From NCBI GenBank assembly GCA_947624845.1, contig CANQMB010000028.1:1-11559 (forward strand): a stretch of DNA of 11,559 nt, written 5' to 3'. This document shows, piece by piece, positions 1-5,479 of the stretch; within the stretch, counting starts at the first letter, position 1; every line of letters begins with the position of its first letter. Under the pieces are notes generated by a model. That model was not told the DNA's origin. It searched no databases and was given only the letters and a program-made list of their open reading frames with translations. Source of the DNA: an uncultured Bacilli bacterium (GTDB lineage: Bacteria; Bacillota_I; Bacilli_A; RF39; UBA660). The position numbers and the translations under genes were made by a program.

Positions 1-1261
1 CTTCTTCTGTAGTAACAAAACGTTTTACCACTTCATTATTACTATCCCGAACGACAATTTCTGCTCCTGCTAGAGGCTTTTGTGTCTCCTTATCTATTTT
101 TAAAATTTGAACCACATTGGATTTGGGTTGATTGGGAATGGAAATGGTCATTTCTTTACTTTGATCCGTAATGGAAAATGTAATGGATTCTTTTTGTAAT
201 TTATATCCAAGTGGTGCTTTCGTCTCTTTTAAAATATAAGTACCATTTGGAAGATTCCAAATTTCATGTGCTTCCGTCGAAGTCGTCCAAGTTTCGATAA
301 TTTTTCCTTCTGCATTTTTAAGTTCTAAAGTAGCGCCCTCTAGTGGTTTTTTCGTATTTTGATCTATTTTTAAGAATTGAACTGAAGAAGCAGCTGCTGT
401 TAGTGAAACTGCTGATTCTACGTTTTTATTTTCTTTATATAAGACCGTAGAAACCACATTTTGTAAACTGTTATCTTGAGGACGGAATTCATACGCTTTT
501 GCTACACTTCCAGTTGCAGATGCTTTGACTCTCATCTGAACTGTCTTTACTTTTTTCATCGAATCTATAGGAATTCTTACCTGAAAACTTTCGCCAACAG
601 AGAAACTCTTCTTTGGTACTTGGGCTTGTGAAATAATCTCTGTATTTTGAGGGGCATTTTCTAAAGTTAAATTCACGGCACTAGATACATCGCTACCCTG
701 AATTACAATAGGTTCAGACTGATAGTATTTGAAATCACTCGTAGGCATCAACTGTAAATTTTTAGCACTAAGCGTCAAGGTTGGATTTTTATAGCCACGA
801 TTTTTGGCTTCAATCGCTCCATTTACTAATCGTTGAATATGAGGTCTTAAATGATTAGGATCTGAACTTGTCGTTTTAAATTTATTAGATAAATTAGAAG
901 CGTTTTGAGTACGATCTAAATACCACCAAACCGCAGTTTGTGTAATATAGTAATCCTTATCCCCATTGCCAACAAAACTTTTTTTCGGATACCCATTTTC
1001 CATTAAGTAGGCAATTCCAGCATCCAATTCTCCTCTTCGATACATAATTTTTGAACGAGGAACATTTTTATGAATATTTAGGCAATAAGTCATCGTTCCA
1101 TCAGTTAAAGGAATTTTATAAAATTTCGTTCCTCCAACATAACCGGATAATAACTTGGGATTTCCCGATGTCTTTACAGTACTTGGCACTGCCTGAACAT
1201 CAGCGAAAAAACCAAAAAAAGTAAATAAAATCGTAAACATTACTAATAGAATTTTTTTCAT
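1..1261 (-). CDS. Thioester-domain (TQXA) surface adhesin with SpaA-like domains, 3' end outside window
   Basis: Secreted cell-surface protein of the Gram-positive thioester-adhesin type; 420 codons are visible and the frame is open to the left edge. I translated it by hand. Residues 1-24 form a signal peptide (MKK, hydrophobic stretch, likely cleavage after DVQA). The thioester domain spans about 36-150, with Cys60 in a YCLN motif and Gln108 in the TQTAVWW motif; this Cys/Gln pair is known in the family to form an internal thioester that bonds covalently to host ligands. A beta-rich stalk covers about 160-290. A SpaA/Cna-B-like domain follows at about 294-378, with candidate isopeptide residues Lys298 (LKID), Glu346 (LKETKAPLGY) and Asn377 (IPNQ). 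A second such domain starts near 384 and is cut by the edge. An LPXTG sorting signal would be expected beyond the window but is not seen. The ATG at 1261 has GAGGAG 8 bases upstream and its own promoter. Confidence 0.9.
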   Translation of the reverse strand, partial: MKKILLVMFTILFTFFGFFADVQAVPSTVKTSGNPKLLSGYVGGTKFYKIPLTDGTMTYCLNIHKNVPRSKIMYRRGELDAGIAYLMENGYPKKSFVGNGDKDYYITQTAVWWYLDRTQNASNLSNKFKTTSSDPNHLRPHIQRLVNGAIEAKNRGYKNPTLTLSAKNLQLMPTSDFKYYQSEPIVIQGSDVSSAVNLTLENAPQNTEIISQAQVPKKSFSVGESFQVRIPIDSMKKVKTVQMRVKASATGSVAKAYEFRPQDNSLQNVVSTVLYKENKNVESAVSLTAAASSVQFLKIDQNTKKPLEGATLELKNAEGKIIETWTTSTEAHEIWNLPNGTYILKETKAPLGYKLQKESITFSITDQSKEMTISIPNQPKSNVVQILKIDKETQKPLAGAEIVVRDSNNEVVKRFVTTEE

Positions 1262-1288
1262 AGACAACTCTCCTCACATTAGTTTCTT

Positions 1289-1317
1289 ATTATAGCACAA
1301 ATCGTTTGATTTTGCAA
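1289..1317 (-). promoter_or_regulatory. Promoter of the thioester adhesin gene
   Basis: On the minus strand the -35 is TTGCAA (1312-1317) and the -10 is TATAAT (1289-1294), separated by exactly 17 bases. The -10 is preceded by TGC, giving an extended -10. The expected start of transcription is near 1282, leaving a leader of about 20 bases that carries the GAGGAG ribosome site at 1270-1275. This is a strong housekeeping-sigma promoter by sequence, with no obvious operator repeat beside it. Confidence 0.85.
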
Positions 1318-1356
1318 TACGAATCCTTTAAATCATCGCTTTTAATTTTTTATTTT

Positions 1357-1388
1357 TTGGAACTCATCTATTGATAGTTGCGTATAAT
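1357..1388 (+). promoter_or_regulatory. Possible promoter of the truncated substrate-binding gene
   Basis: The plus strand has a perfect TATAAT at 1383-1388. The nearest -35-like hexamer is TTGGAA at 1357-1362, but its 20-base spacer is longer than ideal. It lies 26 bases before the ATG at 1415, whose ribosome site AAGGAGG (1402-1408, 6-base gap) is excellent. The -10 and ribosome site are convincing; the -35 is not. Confidence 0.4.
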
Positions 1389-1414
1389 ATTTTGACTTTG
1401 AAAGGAGGATAAAA

Positions 1415-2062
1415 ATGAAAAAAGTTTGGACGTTTGTACTAGGACTATTTATTATTTTAGTTATCGTATCTTTGGTATTTTTTGATTTTAATAAAAAAGA
1501 AGACAATTCCTTAGCAAAAATTCGCTTAGCAGAAGTGGCTCATACTATTTTTTATGCCCCTCAATACGTAGCGATTGAAAAAGGTTTTTTCAAAGAAGAA
1601 GGAATCGATATTGATCTTATGTTGACAGCGGGAGCCGATAAAGTCACAGCAGCCGTTTTATCGGGAGATGCAGATATCGGCTTTTCTGGAAGTGAAGCGA
1701 CAATCTATGTTTATAATGGTGGCGAAAAAGATTATTTAAAAACTTTTGCACAATTAACTCAAAAAGATGGATCATTCCTAGTATCTCGTAAAAAAATAGA
1801 TCATTTTACATTAGATGATTTAAAAGGAAAAACTGTCATTGGCGGAAGAGCGGGAGGAATGCCTGAGATGACTTTAGAATGGGCTCTGAGAGAACACGGA
1901 ATAGATCCTAAAAATGATTTAAATATAGACACCAGTGTTGCTTTTGCCGCTATGAGTAGTGCTTTCATTGGAGGTCAAGGAGACTTTGTTTCACTATTTG
2001 AAGTATCGGCAACAAAAAAAAGTTCCCTCTTTAAAAAAAACTTTTTCTATACTAAGAATTAA
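1415..2062 (+). pseudogene. Truncated ABC-transporter substrate-binding protein (NMT1/SsuA-like)
   Basis: The 215 residues resemble the periplasmic-type binding proteins for sulfonate, nitrate or thiamine-precursor importers. Residues 5-23 are a hydrophobic anchor with no lipobox cysteine. Family-typical segments follow: FYAPQYVAIEKGFFKEEGI (46-64), LSGDADIGFSGSEA (82-95), LKGKTVIGGRAGGMPE (136-151) and IGGQGDFVSLFE (185-196). Homology-like sequence stops near residue 200, where intact relatives continue for about another 110-130 residues. Instead there is a Lys/Phe-rich tail read from A- and T-runs, then TAA. Neither other frame restores recognisable sequence, so this is a truncation or deletion rather than a simple frameshift. 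No permease or ATPase gene is present. The promoter side and ribosome site are intact, so a short product could still be made, but transport is unlikely because the second lobe is incomplete. Confidence 0.75.
2017..2046. terminator. Weak bidirectional hairpin between convergent genes (tentative)
   Basis: An 8-base inverted repeat (AAAAAGTT at 2017-2024, AACTTTTT at 2039-2046) encloses a 14-base loop and is flanked by A and T runs. On the minus strand it follows the 42-residue ORF (stop at 2052) and ends in a T run; on the plus strand it lies within the tail of the truncated gene. The stem has only two G:C pairs, so its strength is doubtful. Confidence 0.3.
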
Positions 2063-2180
2063 AAATAAAACTAGAAACATTGGCTGTAAAATGAGTTTCT
2101 ATGTAAACACCACTGACAATTAACAACATAGCAATTATGACGATGGCAATAATCGAATACCCCAGTGATTTTTCAATCAT
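2052..2180 (-). CDS. 42-residue single-pass membrane miniprotein, unknown
   Basis: A small gene found by reading the minus strand directly. Residues 1-7 are MIEKSLG, followed by a hydrophobic span at about 8-26 rich in Ile, Val, Ala and Leu, then a short polar tail ending FIFNS and TAG. The ATG at 2180 has GAGAGGG about 6 bases upstream. A second in-frame ATG at 2186 would add Met-His but sits against the ribosome site, so 2180 is preferred. A near-consensus promoter lies just upstream, which is the main reason to believe the gene is real. Its last 11 bases overlap the end of the truncated binding-protein gene on the other strand. I do not recognise the family. One-helix miniproteins can be regulators of larger membrane proteins or type I toxins, but nothing here distinguishes these. 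Confidence 0.6.
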   Translation of the reverse strand: MIEKSLGYSIIAIVIIAMLLIVSGVYIETHFTANVSSFIFNS

Positions 2181-2206
2181 ATGCATCCCTCTCTTTAATG
2201 GTCTCT

Positions 2207-2235
2207 ATCATACTCCAAAATTTCAATTATGGCAA
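2207..2235 (-). promoter_or_regulatory. Strong promoter for the 42-residue miniprotein
   Basis: On the minus strand TTGCCA (2230-2235) and TATGAT (2207-2212) are separated by exactly 17 bases. The -35 starts 5 bases after the stop codon of the upstream membrane-protein gene. Transcription would begin near 2200, giving a leader of about 20 bases with the ribosome site and no room for a riboswitch. Confidence 0.8.
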
Positions 2236-2240
2236 CTGAT

Positions 2241-2570
2241 TTAAAATTCTATATCTTCTTCTGGTTGTGGAAAAGATTTTTTACTTTTTATTTTTTCTAT
2301 AATTATAAAAATAATCTTTACTAAAACAATTCCAATAAGAAGAAAGAAAATTCCTTCTAAAATATATCGTCCCTTCAATAGATCATAAGAGATATAATCC
2401 GCATCCAGAGGCATATTTTTATTACTGATAATTTCAAATAAACTGACATATTCCTGATAAGTCTCTCCAGCAAAACCACCACTCACGATCACTGGAATCC
2501 ATAGTAACATTTTAAGTAAAACCAAAATGCCTGGGACAAAAATACAAATATTCTTTTTATATTTTTCCAT
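2241..2570 (-). CDS. Two-helix membrane protein, unknown function
   Basis: The 109 residues have a short basic N-terminus (MEKYKKN), a first hydrophobic span at about 8-31, an acidic outside loop of about 40 residues, a second hydrophobic span at about 71-92, and a basic cytoplasmic segment (EKIKSKKS) ending in an acidic tail. Charge distribution predicts both ends inside the cell. The ATG at 2570 has GGGGAGGA 7 bases upstream and an extended -10 just before that, so it has its own promoter. No terminator follows; the next gene's promoter begins immediately. I do not recognise the family and no catalytic motif is visible. Confidence 0.7.
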   Translation of the reverse strand: MEKYKKNICIFVPGILVLLKMLLWIPVIVSGGFAGETYQEYVSLFEIISNKNMPLDADYISYDLLKGRYILEGIFFLLIGIVLVKIIFIIIEKIKSKKSFPQPEEDIEF

Positions 2571-2593
2571 GAATATTTCCTCCCCTTTTCTCG

Positions 2594-2602
2594 ATTATAA
2601 CA
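2594..2602 (-). promoter_or_regulatory. Extended -10 promoter of the two-helix membrane protein gene
   Basis: The minus strand reads TGTTATAAT, a perfect extended -10. The -35 position (near 2617-2622, TCATCC) is poor, which extended -10 promoters tolerate. The element lies between the recombinase stop codon (2624) and the ribosome site at 2578-2585. Confidence 0.65.
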
Positions 2603-2623
2603 TATTTTTTAAAAAAGGATGAC

Positions 2624-4294
2624 TTATTTATAAAAACAGTTTACTTGATATGTCATTTGGTATCTTCTCGTTCCCTTCGTATCATAGCCTCTAGGAAAAT
2701 TGTAAGTTCGATTTAAATTTTGATTTTTACTCTCTCGGTAATTAAAATAAATTTCTAATAGAACTTTATCCTTTTGATTTTCTATTTTGGAGACGACTAT
2801 TTTTTCTAACACAGAAGAGATGATTTCATTCCAAATCTCTTCTGTTTTTAGTTCCTCTTCTATTTTCTTTATCAATAAATCTTTATCCATCCCTTGATTT
2901 TCTATTCGTTTTAATCTTTCCTTTATTTTTTTCTCTTCTTGAGATAGACTCTCGTTTTTTCGTTGAAATTCTCGATTCGAAATTAATTTTTCTAAACTGA
3001 GATCTAACAATTTTTCTTTTTTACTTAAAATTTTTGCCTCTCTCTTTTTTAGTTCCCTTACTTTTTGATTTTCTTCTTTTCGATTCTCCATCTTACTATA
3101 GTTTTCCATTAATAAAGGAATAACTTCCAATACATTCAATTCCCATTTTTCTATAATATCTTTTAATATTTCATTTAATTCGTTTTCTCTAAGATTGGGA
3201 GAATCACAAATCTTTTTTCCCTCTTTTAAATAAGTAGAACAAAGCCAACTCCCCTCTTTCCCAATTTTTCGAAATTCTCTCCGATGAAAAATACTCTGAT
3301 CGTTTTTACAGAAGATCTTGGCACTATATAAATATCGATTCTTATAAATTTTTTTTGTTTTTTTTCGTTTGGCAAAAGCCTCTTTTCTCTCTTCTAATCT
3401 TCGATTGGCTCTTTTCCATAGTTCTTCACTGACGATGGGAGGAATTTTTTGTTTATTTTCATAGACAATCCACTCCGTATTTTTAAAATATTTTACTTTT
3501 TTCGTCATATAGTCGACGATTTCGCTTTTTCTGGCACAATAATATCCCTTATACTTGGGATTTTCTATCATTCTAGAGAGTGTGGAAACACAAAAATTTT
3601 TATTTTCCTTCGTTTGAATATGCCTCTGTTTTAAAATTTTTGATATCTTAGATAAAGAATACTCTCTAATTCCATATAATTCATAAATATATTTTACCAC
3701 TTCTGCTTCCGCAGGAATTTGTTCTAAATTTTTTGTCACTTTATTTTTTTGGTATCCATAAAGATGATTGTTTCCTAGAATCTCCCCTTTTTCCATGGCC
3801 CGATTCATTCCAAATTTCACTCTTTCAGATAAGCGTCTAATCTCATCTTGAGCCATTGAAGCCATAATCGTGAGTCGCAACTCAGAATCGGGAAGTGCTG
3901 TATTAATATTGTCGTTTACAAATAAAACAGCAACTCCATCCTTTAAGAGTTCTCTTGTATATTTAATACTATCGAGCGTATTTCTTGAAAATCTAGAAAT
4001 TTCTTTCGTAATAATTAAATCAAATTTATCCTGTTTTGCATCTTCAATCATCTTCATAAATTGATCCCTTTTAATATCGCTCGTTCCTGTAATTCCAGCA
4101 TCGACATAACCTTCGATATAAGTCCAGTTCGGATTCGACAAAATATAATCTTTAAAATGTTCTATTTGATTTTGTAAAGACTTTTTTTGTTCTTTATGAT
4201 CTGTGGATACACGCGCATAATCCGTCACTCGCAGCGATAATTGATCTAGAGTTTTCCCAAGTGCTAAATTCTGTCTAATTTGATATAAATCCAT
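2624..4294 (-). CDS. Large serine recombinase (resolvase/integrase family)
   Basis: A 556-residue site-specific DNA recombinase that would cut and rejoin DNA through a phosphoserine intermediate. The catalytic resolvase domain is at about 22-170, with nucleophile Ser30 in YARVSTD and active-site Arg101 and Arg104 in SRFSRNTLD. The recombinase DNA-binding domain follows (about 175-300: LYGYQKNK, NPKYKGYY, ARKSEIVDYMTKKVKYF, PPIVSEELW). The zinc-ribbon segment (325-366) has Cys329, Cys352 and Cys363, but the expected fourth cysteine is Asp332. A long Lys/Glu-rich coiled coil spans about 400-485. The length suits integrases and excisionases more than small invertases. The ATG is immediately preceded by the TAG of a 42-residue gene, implying translational coupling. 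No obvious promoter lies before that pair; transcription may leak through the upstream terminator. Attachment sites and the partner element are not recognisable here. Confidence 0.93.
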   Translation of the reverse strand: MDLYQIRQNLALGKTLDQLSLRVTDYARVSTDHKEQKKSLQNQIEHFKDYILSNPNWTYIEGYVDAGITGTSDIKRDQFMKMIEDAKQDKFDLIITKEISRFSRNTLDSIKYTRELLKDGVAVLFVNDNINTALPDSELRLTIMASMAQDEIRRLSERVKFGMNRAMEKGEILGNNHLYGYQKNKVTKNLEQIPAEAEVVKYIYELYGIREYSLSKISKILKQRHIQTKENKNFCVSTLSRMIENPKYKGYYCARKSEIVDYMTKKVKYFKNTEWIVYENKQKIPPIVSEELWKRANRRLEERKEAFAKRKKTKKIYKNRYLYSAKIFCKNDQSIFHRREFRKIGKEGSWLCSTYLKEGKKICDSPNLRENELNEILKDIIEKWELNVLEVIPLLMENYSKMENRKEENQKVRELKKREAKILSKKEKLLDLSLEKLISNREFQRKNESLSQEEKKIKERLKRIENQGMDKDLLIKKIEEELKTEEIWNEIISSVLEKIVVSKIENQKDKVLLEIYFNYRESKNQNLNRTYNFPRGYDTKGTRRYQMTYQVNCFYK

Positions 4295-4423
4295 CTAACT
4301 ATCGCCATCCTTTAACAGTTTTTCTAAAGTAACTTGATACATCTGATAAGAAATTTGCTGTTCTTCATAAAGTTTTTGATTGATAAGAAGGGCAAGTTTT
4401 ATATATAACTGTTTTTTTTCCAA
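4295..4423 (-). CDS. 42-residue protein coupled to the serine recombinase, TTG start
   Basis: A small helical, Lys/Leu/Gln-rich protein starting at TTG (read as Met) with residues EKKQLYIKLALLINQ, then a LYEEQQISYQMYQ segment and KLLKDGDS. Its TAG stop touches the ATG of the recombinase with no bases between. AGGTGA lies 8 bases before the TTG. The pattern (helix, short turn, helix ending LLK) recalls SHOCT-like short bihelical proteins, an inference from memory of similar pairs beside recombinases in Bacillota. It may act as a recombination directionality or assembly partner, but there is no direct evidence for this. An earlier GTG is in a different frame and is not the start. Confidence 0.65.
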   Translation of the reverse strand: MEKKQLYIKLALLINQKLYEEQQISYQMYQVTLEKLLKDGDS

Positions 4424-4457
4424 ACGACTTCACCTATTAAACTCTATGAAAGAAAAG

Positions 4458-4485
4458 AAAAAAAAGAAACGTTTTTTACGTTTCT
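4458..4485 (-). terminator. Rho-independent terminator after the short-chain dehydrogenase
   Basis: On the minus strand an 8-base stem AGAAACGT/ACGTTTCT (4478-4485 and 4465-4472) with a 5-base A loop is followed by a run of T. The first stem arm starts within the dehydrogenase's TAG stop codon. It separates the dehydrogenase from the recombinase pair. Confidence 0.85.
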
Positions 4486-5404
4486 ATCCCATGATTTCTC
4501 CTCCATTATTGTGAATCACTTGACCTGTCATATAACTAGAATCATCACTTGCTAAAAAGACAAAAGTAGGTGCAAGTTCATAGGGCATTGCTCCTCTTGC
4601 CATGGCTGCATTACTTCCTAAAGAAGGGATTTTCTCTTTTACCCAACAAGCCGGTTGTAGGGGTGTCCAGAAAAATCCAGGGGCAATTGCATTGACTCGA
4701 ATATTTTTTAAAGCTAAATTTCTGGCAAGGGCTCTAGTAAATCCAACAATTGCTACTTTTGTCGTCACATAATCTATTAACTGTGGATCTCCATAAAAAG
4801 TAGTCACTGAAGTCAAATTAATAATGGATGCTCCCGATTTCAAATGAGGCAATACCTCTTTGGTTAAATAAAACATTCCATATACATTCACTTTCATCGT
4901 TCGATCAAATTGTTCATCTGAAATGGATTCCAATTCATCTTGTTGATACTGAACTCCTGCATTATTTACTAAAATATCGATTTTACCAAAAGTGGCCAAT
5001 GTTTTTTCTACAACACTTTGACAAAATTTCTTATCAGCAAGATCTCCAGACATGAAAAGACAGTTTCCACCTAAGTTTTCAATGTATTGTTTTGTTTCCA
5101 TCGCATCCTGATGTTCATTATAATAAGGAATCACTACGTTCGCTCCCTCTTTCGTAAAGGCGATGGCACAAGCTCTTCCAAGTCCACTATCTCCTCCTGT
5201 GATAATGGCCACTTTTCCTTTTAGTTTTCCACTTCCCCGATAATTAAGATTATCAAAAATTGGTCGTGGATTCATTAAATATTCCATTCCCGGTTGAACA
5301 CTTTGAGATTGCTCTTTTGCCATCGTCCGATACTCCACATTTTTTATTCCAAGTGGATAATCATAGTAGTAGGATTGATTCCCATAGCGATAATCCGCAT
5401 TCAT
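4484..5404 (-). CDS. Short-chain dehydrogenase/reductase (YhdF/YhxC/Gsp39-like)
   Basis: A 306-residue cytosolic NAD(P)-dependent oxidoreductase. After an N-terminal extension (about 1-55, with QPGMEYLMNPRP typical of this subgroup) comes the Rossmann fold: cofactor motif TGGDSGLG (69-76), NNAG (147-150), catalytic Ser199 (NLTSVT), and Tyr212 with Lys216 in YVTTK. The end SSYMTGQVIHNNGG is typical of the family. Bacillus relatives with this extension are often labelled glucose-1-dehydrogenase-like or general stress proteins; the substrate cannot be read from sequence. The frame is open back to 5518, but I chose the ATG at 5404 because GGGAGGAGG lies just upstream and the family motifs begin after it; the earlier start would run into the preceding terminator. 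A weak promoter may use TTGAAA (5450-5455) with an AT-rich -10. Terminators on both sides make it a single-gene unit, apparently unrelated to the neighbouring surface-protein operon. Confidence 0.9.
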   Translation of the reverse strand: MNADYRYGNQSYYYDYPLGIKNVEYRTMAKEQSQSVQPGMEYLMNPRPIFDNLNYRGSGKLKGKVAIITGGDSGLGRACAIAFTKEGANVVIPYYNEHQDAMETKQYIENLGGNCLFMSGDLADKKFCQSVVEKTLATFGKIDILVNNAGVQYQQDELESISDEQFDRTMKVNVYGMFYLTKEVLPHLKSGASIINLTSVTTFYGDPQLIDYVTTKVAIVGFTRALARNLALKNIRVNAIAPGFFWTPLQPACWVKEKIPSLGSNAAMARGAMPYELAPTFVFLASDDSSYMTGQVIHNNGGEIMG

Positions 5405-5457
5405 TTTATTCCTCCTCCCTATAATATATGACATCCTAATATTTTTGTGTTTCAAAT

Positions 5458-5479
5458 AAAAAAAGAGATTTTCATCTCT
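5458..5479 (-). terminator. Rho-independent terminator of the SipW/TasA-like operon
   Basis: On the minus strand a perfect 6-base stem AGAGAT/ATCTCT (5474-5479 and 5464-5469) closes a GAAA tetraloop and runs into seven T residues (5458-5464). The stem begins inside the TAG stop codon of the 562-residue gene, as in the dehydrogenase terminator. Confidence 0.85.

Noticed and set aside
2010..2160. A frameshift that would restore the substrate-binding protein
   Set aside because: The two other plus frames after the A-runs give early stops or unrelated residues, so a simple indel does not explain the truncation.
3449..4064. Plus-strand open frames inside the recombinase gene
   Set aside because: They lie opposite a clear conserved coding sequence, have no ribosome sites and encode compositionally odd peptides.
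4424..4464. Promoter for the recombinase pair
   Set aside because: Only a weak TTTAAT (4436-4441) with a T-run in place of a -35, inside the terminator tail.
4828..5055. Plus-strand open frame opposite the dehydrogenase gene
   Set aside because: Lies opposite conserved dehydrogenase motifs, with no ribosome site.
5423..5455. Promoter for the dehydrogenase using TTGAAA
   Set aside because: No good -10 lies at 16-18 bases; the best AT-rich hexamer (TATATT) is 21 bases away. Mentioned only within the gene entry.
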